NCBI GenBank assembly: GCA_012934845.2
Contig: WNNJ02000401.1
Location: 124,001-188,000 of the forward strand
Length of the DNA stretch: 64,000 bases
Origin: Pomphorhynchus laevis
Taxonomy: Eukaryota; Acanthocephala; Palaeacanthocephala; Echinorhynchida; Pomphorhynchidae
Direction of reading: 5' to 3'
This document shows, piece by piece, positions 34,295-46,389 of the stretch; positions within the stretch are counted from its first letter, which is position 1, and the number at the start of each line of letters is the position of its first letter. Position numbers and translations under genes: made by a program. Under the pieces are notes generated by a model. That model made no database searches. It had not been told where the DNA came from and saw only the letters and a list, made by a program, of their open reading frames with translations.

Positions 34295-35439
34295 ACTGAG
34301 AAATGTTATGATAAGAATGTGTTCCTATATAACGTTCCTCTATATACTGCTTGACTACAACAGACCTTTATAAAGAAAGCATTGCTGCGCTAGCTGCACA
34401 AATCCGCTTCTCAATCTCCTTAATGTTCCTGTCGTCCATTGAGAACAATAACCCAAGACACTTGAAATCCTCCACATCATAAAGAACCTTTTCTCCTTTC
34501 CGGATTGGCATTGGCACCTGAATCCGAGACAAACACAGAGACAGTCTTAGAGGTACTAACTAACATCCTACTGCTTAATATTAGTCGTAAATCGATCTAG
34601 TAGGCATTTTAAGTCCTCAGGACAAGAAGCTAACAAGACAACATCATTTGCAAAAGCAGAGATAGTATCCTGATAAAACCTAACTGAATGCTAACATCCG
34701 ACAGATCAGCCCGTATTGTAATTTTGTCCATATAAACAAGGAACAAAAGTGGAGAAAAAGGACAACACTGACGAAGCCCAACACCTACAGGAAATGATTC
34801 AGACTTACTGCCTAGAATATAAACACAACTTGTACTTTGTTAATAAAGAGAAGTTACAACTACCCAAAGATAGTGCAGTACTCCATTAGTACATTAGTAA
34901 CTCCAACAAACTTAATCGTGAAATTCGTTCGAGCAGATTCTCCGAATTTGCAAAGAACATGTAGATCTGTTGATCGAACTCCCAAGACAGTTCGAGGATA
35001 GTTAAGAGTAAAGAGCTGATATGTAGTTCCGCGACCTGAAAGAAAGCAGCATTGTTCATCTTGCAACTGTCTCTCAACTATAGGCAACTAAGAATAGTGA
35101 TGCAGAAATAATTGGAACACACTCTTCGGTCACCTTTTCTAAAGATCGAAATTACTAATCTAGTTCGCTACTCAACTAGCACCTTTCCCGACTTAAATGA
35201 CACGTTGATGATCAGTGCTTGCCACTTCATGTCAACAACGTCGAGAGCCTTTAAAGCTTCAGGTCGGATCTCATCTACTCCAGAAGACTTGCCATTACGA
35301 AGTTTTTTAACAACAGCAATGACCTCTTCCAAAGAGATGACCTCTTTCGTTGGTTCTAAAGGCTCTACTTCTACAAGAGATGGCATATCTACCGACAATA
35401 TCTACCTACAATAGTAGGCATATCAATCGGATTAAGGAG

Positions 35440-36890
35440 ACTCTTAAAATGCTCTTTCCAATAATTTCTTGAATGACAGTCAGCATAGATTTTGTCAATG
35501 TTAGACAAAATCTGACATCTTCTCAATGTCAGACAGTTTGAGGAGATTTCTGCTTTCCAACACGAATGCTTTTGATCGTCATCAGAACATCATCGAAGTT
35601 GACATATAATCAAGTTCTAAGTGCACTCTAAAATACCCCAAGCCGTCTTCTTCGCTTCAGTAACTGCTAGAGCTGAAGCTCTCTTTGCTCATCGATACTT
35701 GTCTACAGCTTCCTCGAGAACAAAAACGCAATAATTCAATACAGCATGCTAACAAATCGGAGAGCCAGTTCCTTCACAACATTCCCTTTGAAGTGCTACT
35801 GTCCCTTCCAACATGAGCATTTAAGTTTCCCAATAAAACGAGTAAATATCGTGCAGAAGTACTATCAAGCAGAGCCTGAATATCGTCCACGAAGGCTGCT
35901 TATATTATTAAGGCTGCTTAAATGCTCTTTCCAACATCTAAGAATTTCTTGAATGACAGTCAGCATAGATTTTGTCTTGTCATAGACAGTTTGAGGAGTT
36001 TTCTGCTTTCCAACACGAATGCTTTTGATCGTCATCCAGAACATCATCGAAGTTGACCTATAATCAAGTTCTAGGTGCTCTCCAAACTTCTCCCAAGCCG
36101 TCTTCTTCGCTTCGATAACTGCTCGAGTTGAAGCTCTATTTGCCATCCGGTACTTGTCTACAGCTTCCACTGATTTATCTGACAAAATTGCCTTATAAGC
36201 AGCTTATTCTGTTGGACGAAATCTCTAACTGTTGTTGTCCACCAAGCAGTTCGAGTATTTTCACCGCGAGAAGCATTTAAGGGCTTCGGGCCAGATCATT
36301 TCACACTTACTCTGGCGAGCGAGGATCTGAACATCTTCCATTCCTGATCAATGCTCTTAACCACTTCTGGCAACCGAGAGAAGTCATCCCGGATGTAGCC
36401 AGAAAAACGTTCTTTGACAGAAGCATATGTTAGACGCTTCCAGCACTCCCTCACACAACGTTTGGGTATACCAGGCTTGTCTTGCATCCGACCCTGCCAT
36501 CGAAGTTTACTAACTATAAGGTAGTGATCGGTTGACAGCTCAGCCCCTCTCTTTACGTAAGTGTCTATAACATAACGTCGCAGATCAGATGAAATTATTA
36601 CAGCATGTATTATTGATATTTTACTGATAGAATCCTGGTGTTATGTGCACTTATGGATCTTCTCATGCTTAAACATGATGTTGGTAGGCACAAATTGTTA
36701 CGAGTACAAAAATGCAAAAGTTCAATGAAGCATGGATTCAGATCGTAGAGCCAGTTCCTTCACAACATTCCCTTTCAAGTGCTACTGTCCCTCCCAACAT
36801 GAACACCTAAGTTTCCCAATAAAACGAGTAAATATCGTGCAGAAGTACTATCAAGCAGAGCCTGAATATCTTCCACAAAGGCTGCGTATT
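35440..36890 (-). repeat. Internal duplications within LINE-B
   Basis: The block around 35445-35712 recurs at 35915-36175 (shared words GACAGTTTGAGGAG and AACACGAATGCTTTTGATCG). The block around 35760-35905 recurs at 36748-36885 (shared AAGTTTCCCAATAAAACGAG). The order A-B-A'-B' indicates tandem duplication of one stretch of the element, after which the first unit lost its middle. Confidence 0.8.
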
Positions 36891-37389
36891 TTGAGATAAT
36901 GTTGCGAGCATACGCATAAACAACAGTTATCCCATTTCCTTCTTTGACTCAAAGTCTCAGAGACACTAACCTTTCGTTCACTGGATTAAACCTCTTTGCC
37001 ACAAACGACAACCGGGGGCTTGTAAGTATCCCTACACCCGCATGTCGATATTTTCCGTTGGTAACTCTCGAATCATTCAAGTCCCAACCTTTATCCAAAG
37101 ATTTAGTTTCAGTTCCAAAATAGTGAAGAGATATCACTTTGACTATTTCAAGACCGAAGCGAACCATCTCTTTTTTAAATTTTGGTTCATTTCCTTCCAG
37201 AAATATGATATTCCACGTTCATACATAAAGGCTAGTCCGCTTCGGATGTTGATGCCTCTTTCGCTGTATCTGTACAGCTGCCTTGTCACATGGCACACGA
37301 CAATAAACTCCTCCGGTCAGTGCTGAGTTGACCATTGCTCTTCGTACTTAATTTATATTTTGTAAATTTGTTTCTTGACATTTATATTG

Positions 37390-37790
37390 TCTAGGTTTGT
37401 TTGTTCGGTGATCTCTTGTTACCGATAATTTTTAATGATCAAACTTCGGTACTCTAAGAAAACAGGTCTCAGAGACTCTCTTACGCCTTTTCGCCCATTG
37501 TCCAAGCTGCCGTTGGAGTCATCCGAGTGATTTTGTTTGTTCGGCTATCTTCCGTTCTCAATATCCTTTGATGATTCAACATCGCTATTGTAAAGAAGCA
37601 GGCTTTCCTGAATCTCTTCTACCTTTAAGTCTAATGCACATTCTGCCGTTGGAGTTATCAAAGGGATTTTGTTTGACAAATTTCTCCCATTTCCAATATC
37701 CTTTGATGATCAAGAGCTCCGTGACTCTTTTCCGCCTTTTAGTTAATTGTCTCATCCGCCGTTGGAGTCATCGAAGGGATCTGAGATAGT
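37390..37790. repeat. Degenerate ~115-bp tandem repeat
   Basis: Three to four imperfect units marked by GCCGTTGGAGTCATC (about 37510, 37645 and 37755) and by CAATATCCTTTGATGAT (about 37560 and 37695). It has no long conserved frame. It lies between the LINE-B 5' end and a second LINE-like fragment, so it may be LINE 5' UTR sequence. Confidence 0.6.
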
Positions 37791-37852
37791 ATATGAATTG
37801 ACTATTTCTACGGCTTATTCAAGCCGGTCAATTATTTACCGTTGATCGACGA

Positions 37853-38047
37853 ATGTCGAACATACGTTGCCTGGGCCGCTCCACGAAGAGGCTAATTGGC
37901 AATAGGTACCACTTTAGTACTTTATCGACTGGCACCTATAGGATATATTCAGGAAATGATTTCTCTAATACAGCCGAATATATAGTTGCAGGTCGCCCGA
38001 CCGACAGACATGCATTTTTTGGTGCGTATTCCGAGGTTATCAGTTGA
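37853..38047 (+). pseudogene. Possible LINE endonuclease fragment
   Basis: A 64-codon frame contains TLSTGTYRIYSGNDFSNTAE and IVAGRPTDRHAFFGAYSEVI, reminiscent of the segment of LINE AP endonucleases that reads Y-x-L-YSG, then GVA-x-x-L, then Y-x-x-IS-x-RI. It is too short to be sure of the family. It lies on the opposite strand to the LINE-B copy. Confidence 0.3.
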
Positions 38048-38049
38048 CA

Positions 38050-39410
38050 TCCTATTTTTTTCTCACTACCATTTTAACCACAGTAGCGATCAGTTTATCA
38101 ATTTGTACAATGCAAAATACAAACAATTACGAATAAGATAATTAGCGAGTACTTACTTGGCATTGAAAAAAGTTACTGTAATATGTCAGTGTTTAATTCA
38201 ACGAATTATATCAAGGAAGTAGCAATTAATAATGAAAATGCTAAAAATATTCCTTACACTATGGATTAGTGGTTAACTACGAGATTTACTAGATGAAACT
38301 CTGTACTTAAACGAAATTGCATACCAATTACTAACGAGTTGAATAAAAACGCTTATGTCAAAAGAAGAATTGATCAAATTTGTCAATACCTCCGCTGCGA
38401 TTAAAATTTTGAAAAAATCAAACACAATTGAGAGTCCGAATTATCAATGGGATGATGATTTCAATAGACGTACATACGTAAGATATTAAGTGCCATGTAT
38501 CATGAATGAATAAACTTTGACCAGGAAGCATTTCTTCAAAACCTAACGCTAAATTGTGTTGACCACATGGCGTTGCCTTTACCGTGATAGTTGCAAATCG
38601 CGTAATTGCTTCTGCCATTAAGTTTCATTGCGGTGCTAGACCAATAGGGGTCACGCGTGTTGAGTTCAAATGTATGTGTATGACATTTAAGACGCATTTA
38701 TGAAACTTTGTGGATACAATCTCGCGTCTTCCTTTTCGGAGAGCGATAGATAAAATTGATTTTGAGGTGTGAGAAGCTTTCCGCCTTTTTGTTTTAAACA
38801 GAAATCCGAGAGTTAAGCCCACAGGAGAGGAAAGGTAATTGGAAAGATCATAAGTAAAACCTTCGGGTATGTGTTAAGTCTTACCTGTAAGCTGTAGTAG
38901 GATGTAAACAACTGTTTGCTGACAATGTGTATGAATAGAATAAACCAAATGCGTTATATTATTTTACCCTAAAAGTGTTAATAAGCTAAGTTTCTCGTCA
39001 TCTTTAGTTATTTTACCATCCTGACAATTATAATCGGCCGTAAGTATTGATAATAACATCAATTTCATTGCTCATATTTAACGAGTTATACGTTTTTGTG
39101 TAATAGATTGCAAGCTTATTCCCAAAACATGTCGATCCGAATTCTCTCATAAATGATTTTCTAAATTTCATTTTGATTGAAAGCATATTGAATCAATCTA
39201 ATTCTCAACTTTATATTCAAAATTAATTTTCAATTTTATATTTGATCTTTTAGATTTTTATTAATAATTAAAAATTGATTAATTAGAAGCTTTTTTGTCT
39301 ATTTTTGCAGTAAAGTACATTTACTTGTAATATGAGTACGAATTATATTATTGATGCTCATTCTTAAATTTTCTATTTATCCAAATTTATTTTTAAGGCA
39401 AATTTATATT
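38050..39410. other. Spacer with dispersed repeats
   Basis: No gene is recognised. A ~95-bp block at about 38130-38230 (TACTGTAATATGTCAGTG) recurs inverted at 53770-53865, inside the 53.5-54.4 kb repeat. Two short minus-strand open frames (38418-38618 and 38625-38822) show no known motif. The block at 38985-39060 repeats that at 32740-32810. Confidence 0.5.
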
Positions 39411-39411
39411 A

Positions 39412-40290
39412 ATTATTTGAATTGCAAATGAATTATAATTGCATACAAAGCACTTTTTCACATTGCTAAAAATCCACTGACGATTATTCTTGTTGTTTCA
39501 CGACATACTAGTCACAGGTATTGTTCCTATTCTTGAAACATCAGTAGGCTACTAATCGGCATGTGTTGGTCTTATTAGCTGCTGAAACAGACTACCATTT
39601 TACGTGTCTACTATTATTTTCCGTTTATTCTTTAAACTGGTGCTGATCGAATTCGAACTCAAAACGGCTATATCGCGATTCAACTTTTTAATCAACTATG
39701 CTGGCAGCTTTAGTGATGTAGATATATATTTCTGTTTTAATTTTAGCAGGGTATCGTATCCTAACTATCTGTTGTAAACCTACCTTAGATGTGTTAACCG
39801 CTATCCGGATCACTGTTTTTATGAGGCAACTTGCTATGAATGTTTTTATTTTACTTGATTGCATCTGTGAGCTGAGCTGTTTTTTGGTTGTGGCAGAACA
39901 TAAACAGACGTTCTGAGTTCGAATCCGACCAGCACCATTGTATGGAGTATAATGATAATAAGGGTGGAAAAGGGAAATGTTGGTTTTGGTCAGCAGCTGA
40001 TTTGACCCACCCAGAATTCAAAATAGAATTGGGAGTACTTCTCGATCAGAAATATACTCAATCCTAACTCATGTCCGGAAAAAAACTAGTAAATTTGAAT
40101 TTGTTGTTGCCTCCTGACTTTTAAATATTTATACCAACCTTAAAAAGATATAGATCAAGATATAGAGAAATATCAAAATTTAAATTCCACTATTGAACAG
40201 GTATTCCTTAATATGGCATTCTTTAACTTCTCTAAGATGCAAAGAAATATCATAATTTAAATTCTACAATTGAACAGGTATTCTTATATA
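39412..40290. repeat. ~0.9-kb dispersed repeat, copy 1 (inverted relative to 53.5-54.4 kb)
   Basis: Matches the reverse complement of about 53462-54435 over most of its length with several indels. It holds a pair of opposed tRNA-like B-box words: CTGGTGCTG with a TTCGAA word near 39645, and GAGTTCGAATCC followed by CAGCACCA near 39920-39940. These make a ~30-bp inverted pair about 270 bp apart. No ORF is found. Confidence 0.75.
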
Positions 40291-41868
40291 TAAAATTCTT
40301 TAAATTTTCTGATTCTATGTTAATAAATTAGAATTTTTAATTCAATATTAATAAACAATACTCATTTATGATTTTTTTGTTCTTGTTTTTTTAATATTTC
40401 AGTTGTTTGGCTATAGTGATATTTTTGATATTTTTAGTTTCTAAAAATCATTTTTAAAATGTTAAATTTTTGATAGAAGGCAACATTCATCAAGAAATCA
40501 TTATTGATAAATGTTTTAAAACGTTGCAAACTTTTTAAAAAGGCTGTAGTCATAAACTTACTTCATCTTACTTCAGATGCTTGGAATATACTGGTGGTGT
40601 TGGATAAAGAATGCATTTTTTAAATGTCTTATTTTCAAGAGAAGGCAGTAGTCATAAATCAATTATTATTAGTAAATGTTCTACTAAGGTGTAAATTCAA
40701 GTTAATATAACTTTTTTGAATCATTTAAAGTAATATAAAGTAATCTAAAAAAGTATGTATGAAGCATATGTAAAAATTATTAAATGATACAGAGCAAATT
40801 AAACAATAATTTAATTCAATGTTAATGAATAAGCATTGCTTTTTGTAATGCTCGTAATGTTCGAAATAAATTTAACGATTTAGAAGTATTTCCTCATATA
40901 CATGAATGCGATGTATTCATTATTGTGGGGACATGGTTGACGGAAGAAGGATTATATTAATTAAAATCGAACGTATGAAAAACATGGCTTGTCGCATATG
41001 TAGATCAACATTGGCATCAGTTAATATCAGAATGGCTATTATCTTCAATAAGAAAGCATCGAGTCTTCAATTTATTCTAAATATAGCCGATTTCTGCAGC
41101 ATCAGACTTATCGAGATTCCAATCATGAGATGCAGCAGACGTCATAATAAATTTTTCAAATACAAAGTTTATTCTACCAAAATCAAAAACAGTGTTATTT
41201 ATAGAAGCCTGTTTAAAATTAATCTCACTAGAACTTGAAATCTCATTAAAACTCGAATAAATAAGTACTACGAAGTTTGTTTTTTACCAGCTATATACTC
41301 TTTGATTATGTTTGTAAATATTAATGTAGACCTCATATCTTCAATATTATTGAAGACCTCAGATAATGTTTCGGATTTTTAATTGAATGATTAGCTTCCA
41401 TGATTATTCTATCTGCTAGATCCACTTTCGTAGATATTTCTAAAAGAATGACATAATGGCATAAATAAACGCAACAACTTAAGACTAACTTATTATTTTG
41501 TTTTTTGCACTTATACATTTGTTTTTTTGAAAGAAACATTAATTATCTGTATTTTATTTGTATTATATGTATTTTATCTTTATTTTTGTGATTTTTTGAA
41601 ACAAGCTAATTAATAGTATTTTATATAATCGATAATCAGCGTTAATATTTAGCATTTGTCACAACTTGATTGGTTATTTTATAACTTTTAAAACGAATCA
41701 TTGAAAATTGATTTATGATGTGAAGTTACTGCATTAGTTTCTAGATTTTCCGAAGGAAAAATCTCTTGCATAAATAGATAATCATGAAATCAAATAAATT
41801 TACTAAGGCATTTCAGAAAAACTTTTCAAGTCCGTAACCACAAAAGCAAGTCAGATCATTCACCAAAG
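40291..41868. other. AT-rich spacer
   Basis: No convincing gene. A 110-codon frame at 40906-41238 includes a C-x2-C pair (MACRICRS) but has no second half of a zinc finger and no homologue I recognise. The tandem words at 40195-40290 (GAACAGGTATTCCTTA-like) form an imperfect ~75-bp duplication. Confidence 0.4.
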
Positions 41869-42081
41869 ACTACATATTTTGAAATATTTAAATCTAAAAT
41901 AATATTTTAATTTGGAATTATTTAATTCTAATAAATTACATGAAAGTTCCTTTTATTAAAACCACTTTACATCTAGCAGATGTATAAAATGTTTTATTAA
42001 TGTTTTAAATTACTTTATTAAATCGTGAAAGCTGTCGATTACAATAGCGGATAATTCATAAATAATGTTGATACTTTTTAG

Positions 42082-43814
42082 ACAAGTTCACATTACGAGT
42101 CTATGTGGTATTACGACTAGAAACTGTCCTCACAGCAGTAAACAGCTTAAACGGTATGTTTTGATTATGTTAGCTAAATCAGTTAAACATTATTTGATAA
42201 TTTTCTTAACCCATATGCACTTATTGTCAATTAATCAAAAATTGTAAAAATATAGTAGTTTGAGCTGAAAATATTTAAAAAGACAATTGAATTTTTAAAA
42301 CGGTTTTTAAAAATTCAATTCTCGTGGGTGATCCTTGATACTGAACGAATTACGTTGATTTTCAATACTTAGATAATTCGATGTTGCTAATTTACTGTCT
42401 AAAATTCAATATAAATATATCCCTTGCTATTATAATAATATCATTTTATATGATTACAATTAATTATATTTTAACTATTCTACTATTAATAGTAAGACAT
42501 GCATTATTCCCTCATATAGTAATCTAATAAAATATAAAAATTAAAAAAAATATAAATATAAATTATATTTATATAATTTATAAATTATATTTATATTTTT
42601 TATATTATAAAAAATATAAATATAATATAAATTACAGACATTTATATATAATGCATATATGATGCTACCTATATAATTTTGTCGAAAAACCGAACTATAT
42701 AGATACGATACGTGAATGATGTTTTTTGTATATTGGCATTTGATCTTAGAATATAAATTTTCAAATAATTGAAGAGCAGCTATCTCGTGGTGATCCTTGA
42801 TACTGAACTAAGTATCATGCATAAATAATATTGACCCTTTTTAGACAAGTTCACGTTATGAGTTTATGTGGCATTACAACAAGAAACTGTCCTTACAGCG
42901 GTGGACAGATTAAGCGGTATGTTCGAATAAGATTATATTGAAAACATATTATCGAACAATTGAATTTTTAAAGCGGCCTTTTTTCTTTTGCTCTTCACTA
43001 TCACATTGCAGTACAAGCTTTATAATAATGTGTGCAAAAGTTATTAAAGTAAACACGTATGAGTTTGCTTCACCTTTTTGTTAGACAGTATACTCGGAAG
43101 CTACAATCATTTCAGAACCAGTAGCGTGTTGGTAATTCAATAGTTGTCAATGATTTAAGACAACTAATTGTTAATACTTTAATTAGAGATTTCTAATTAC
43201 TCAAATTATGCCGAATTAGAGACAATTTGATTTGTTTTGTAAATTATTTTTCAAATTAAACTGAATTATCGAGATTTTTTGTGTTTTTAATCCGTTTTCA
43301 GTTCACGTTTTCACTGTATAGGCATTGCTTAAGCGTTATTTTGAATTGCCTAAGCGGTATTTTATGATTATATTAGTTATATATCATTTATATAACTAAT
43401 ATATAACATTTATGTATTAGTCACATATCATTTCGTTATAGGTTTAGTTCAAATTACAAAACATCATTTTATCAAATGTATTTTAACAAATTCCAAAGTA
43501 ATTGATGCAAAGTATGAATTATTGATATTAATATCAATTATCAATTATTGAATTTTAATATCAGCATTGCGTTATTAACTATCGCGCTTTATATCAGCTT
43601 TTGTAAATTGTTCAGCGACGCATTGGAAAGACGGTTTCAAGGAACAAATGATTTTGTCGATTCCAGACAGATGTAATTTAATAATTAACTTTTATTTTTA
43701 TTTCGTACTCTGTTTAGAAAGTGTTCAAGGCTCCACATAATGGCAGACTCGTGGAGCTGTAGAGATTACAACAAAATATTTCTTAATTTAGAGTGTCTTG
43801 AAAACATTCGATAA
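42082..43814 (+). CDS. Candidate micro-exon gene, copy 2 (exons 42082-42153, 42845-42916, 43616-43672, 43718-43814)
   Basis: This is the paralogue of the 5.2-8.0 kb set. Here the 72-nt exon is present twice, at 42082-42153 (QVHITSLCGITTRNCPHS) and 42845-42916 (QVHVMSLCGITTRNCPYS). Each sits between TTTTTAG and GTATGT and has the same phase, so both could be joined in frame. They are followed by the 57-nt exon at 43616-43672 (DALERRFQGTNDFVDSR), the same 45-nt intron, and a last exon from 43718 (KCSRLHIMADSWSCRDY) with stop at 43812-43814. AATAAA follows at 43922. The two cysteines, the ITTRNC core and all splice sites are kept, although the three copies of the 72-nt exon differ at many bases. 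No counterpart of the 69-nt exon was found upstream, so the 5' end is unknown or the copy is partial. Function unknown. Confidence 0.42.
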
Positions 43815-43921
43815 AATTCAAATTAAATTGCTGGCCCTTTCAACACTGAAATCTTACGAAAATTGGATTTTGTCTTCTGTCTTTGTCCGAATAGTTTCTT
43901 CGTTTATACGCTTTAAAGTTA

Positions 43922-43927
43922 AATAAA
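43922..43927 (+). promoter_or_regulatory. Polyadenylation signal AATAAA
   Basis: About 110 nt after the stop of gene copy 2, in a block (ACGCTTTAAAGTTAAATAAA) homologous to the one after copy 1. Confidence 0.4.
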
Positions 43928-44011
43928 ACTTTGCGCATCTTAAATTTTAATTTGTCAAGTAAAAGATAAAATTACCTCTTTTTAAATTAAAATTTAAAAT
44001 AAAAGTCACTT

Positions 44012-44300
44012 TTTCTGAATTGATTAATAAATAACAGACAGTGTATAAGAAAAAGTATTATAAATCAAAAGGAAGAACTGCTGGTGACCTACAACCGCAA
44101 TGCAATGAAGTTTCGGCCTCTATTCCTCGACCTAACATAGCAGCGAAAAATAGAAGCTATGCGAAATTTTTAAACCGCACAATTCCCGTTTCTAAGCTTG
44201 ACGAATCAACATTGTCAGGAAATGAAACTTAGCTTTAAGGTCTTTTTAAGTCATATGTACCTTCGGGCACATACGAATGTACAAAGGAACAAAGACATTT
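44012..44300 (-). repeat. PLE tail-like repeat
   Basis: Contains TGAATTGATTAATAAATAAC, AGGAAGAACTGCT, TTTCGGCCTC and CATAGCAGCG in the order seen at the 3' end of the PLE at 50.2 kb. A closely similar copy lies at 46050-46330. The 63-codon open frame across it is disrupted in that copy, so it is not treated as a gene. Confidence 0.6.
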
Positions 44301-44326
44301 TCAGGGACTTTTCAAGAATATATATC

Positions 44327-45255
44327 ATCGAAAAGATTAATCATCGATAAGATTAATCTTCGACAAGTTTAATCTTCGTTAAGTTTAATCATCGATAAGA
44401 TTTATCTTATATAAGATTAATCATCGAAAATATTAATTATCGATAAGATTAATTATCGGTAAGATTAATCATCGATGAGATTAATCTTCGATAAGATTAA
44501 ACTTCGATACGATAAATCTTCGAAAAGATTAATCATAAATAAGATTAATCATCGATAACATCAATCATAGATAAGATTAATAATCGATAATATTAATCAT
44601 CGATTAGATTAATGTTATCGATAAGATTAATCATCAATAAGATTAATCATCGATAAGATTAATCATCGATAAGATTAATCATCGATAAGATTAATCATCG
44701 ATAAGATTAATCATCGATAAGATTGATCATTGATAAGATTAATAATCGATAAGATTTATCATCGACGAGATTAATAATCGATACGATTAATCATCAATAA
44801 GATTAATAATCGATAAGATTAATAATCGATAAGATTAATCATCGATAAGATTAATAATCGATAAGATTAATAATCGATGAGATTAATTATCGATAAGATT
44901 AATCATCGATAATATTAATCATCGATAATATTAATCATCGATAATATTAATCATTGATAAGATTAATCATCAATAAGATTAATCATCGATAAGATTAATC
45001 ATCGATGAGATTAATAATCGATTAGATTAATCATCGATAAGATTAATCTTCGACAAGTTTAATCTTCGTTAAGTTTAATCATCGATAAGATTTATCTTAT
45101 ATAAGATTAATCATCGAAAATATTAACTATCGATAAGATTAATTATCGGTAAGATTAATCATCGATAAGATTAATCTTCGATAAGATTAAACTTCGATAC
45201 GATAAATCTTCGAAAAGATTAATCATCGATAACATCAATCATAGATAAGATTAAT
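44327..45255. repeat. 16-bp ATCGAT/GATTAATC satellite, second array
   Basis: About 58 units of the same 16-bp satellite as at 8.2-10.0 kb, more diverged. Two ~210-bp segments (44340-44560 and 45030-45245) are near-identical, including rare variants such as TTATCTTATATAAG, which shows internal segmental duplication. As at 8.2 kb, the array lies downstream of a micro-exon gene copy, here after an intervening PLE tail-like repeat. Confidence 0.95.
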
Positions 45256-45289
45256 AATTTTATATATCTATAAAATTGAAATTTAAAAT

Positions 45290-46340
45290 AAAAGTCAATT
45301 TTTATGAATTGACTAATTAATAACAGACAATGTATAAGAAAAAAGATTATTGGTATTTTATGATTATATTAGTTATATATCATTTATATAACTAATATAT
45401 AACATTTATGTATTAGTCACATATCATTTCGTTATAGGTTTAGTTCAAATTACAAAACATCATTTTATCAAATTAAATTGCTGACCCTTTTAACACAAAA
45501 ATCTTACGAAAATTGGCTTTTGTCTTCGTCCAAATTGTTTCTTCGTTTTTTCGCTTAAAAGTTAAATAAAACTGTACCCATCTTAAATTTTAATTTGTCA
45601 AGTAAAAAATAAAATTACCTCTTTTTAAATTGAAATTTAAAATAAAAGTCAATTTTTATGAATTGACTAATAAATAATAGACGTTGTATCAGAATAAGAA
45701 TTAGAGGTCATCAGGAGGAACTGCTATGCTATTAGGTTTCGGCCTTTAAGTCCTCTACCCAACATAGCGGCGGGGCCGAATACGCGTTAATGATGTATTT
45801 CATCTTATTAAATTTGATTATATAATATCTTTTTCTAATACGGAATATATTGTTTATTATCCATCCATAAAATTTTTTCGCTTAATATTTAGTTGATTTA
45901 TAAATTGTAGATTTAATATTTGAACTATGTCCCAATTGTTTCAACGTTTATACGCTTAAAAGTTAAATAAAACTGTACCCATCTAAAATTTTAATTTGCC
46001 AAGTAAAAGATAAAATTACCTCTTTTTAAATTGAAATTTAAAATTAAAGTCAATTTTTATGAATTGACTAATAAATAACAGACAGTGTATAAGAAAAAGT
46101 ATTATAAGTCAAAAGGAAGAACTGCTAATGACCTAAAACCGCAATGCTATCAGGTTTCGGCCTCTATTCCTCGACCACATAGCAGCGCAACATAGAAGCT
46201 ATGCGAAATTTTTAAACCGCACAATTCCCGTTTCTAAGCTTGACGAATCAACATTGTCAGGAAATTAAACTTAGCTTTAGTTCTTTTTAATTATATGTAC
46301 CTTAAGACACATATGAATGAACAAAGGAACAAGGACACTT
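45290..46340 (-). repeat. Cluster of PLE tail-like repeats
   Basis: Three partial copies of the PLE tail: around 45290-45335, 45640-45920 (this one reaches into the end of the PLE coding region, TTATTATCCATCCATAAAA) and 46050-46330. Between them are copies of the gene's 3' UTR-like block (45480-45560 and 45935-45985) and a ~125-bp direct repeat of 43360-43485 at 45350-45475. Confidence 0.6.
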
Positions 46341-46389
46341 TCAGGGATTTTTTTTAGAATATTAAAGACAAGCAACCAAATAGAATGTA

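Larger units (their letters stand above)
33610..37170 (-). pseudogene. LINE-B, long broken copy (endonuclease to C terminus)
   Basis: On the minus strand, from 5' to 3': YFGTETKSLDKGW and GVGILTSPRLSF with VNERLVSLRL (36949-37167, AP-endonuclease-like N terminus); KPGIPKRCVRECWKRLTYAS (36.4 kb, linker); RASTRAVIEAKKTAWEKFGE (36.1 kb); and ISLEEVIAVVKKLRNGKSSG with VDEIRPEALKAL (35.3 kb, start of the RT fingers). Next come DEQCCFLSGRGTTYQLFTL (35.0 kb, RT), then FKYLGVLFSRVQ and GHELWVMTKIIRYRIHTIEI with FFRGVANLSLRDKVR (33.9-34.2 kb), then LSVRELWYLTQDCDVWR (33.65 kb). The GHELWVMT-x-R-x-R-IQ block is typical of a LINE family common in fish and invertebrates. It is broken by many stops, frameshifts and duplications. 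Confidence 0.65.

Noticed and set aside
40906-41238. 110-codon frame with a C-x2-C pair, considered as a zinc-finger (ZAD-like) exon
   Set aside because: The second cysteine pair is missing, there is no neighbouring exon, and composition is that of the AT-rich background.
44041-44232. 63-codon frame
   Set aside because: It lies in a PLE tail-like repeat and the homologous copy at 46.08 kb has stops in this frame.
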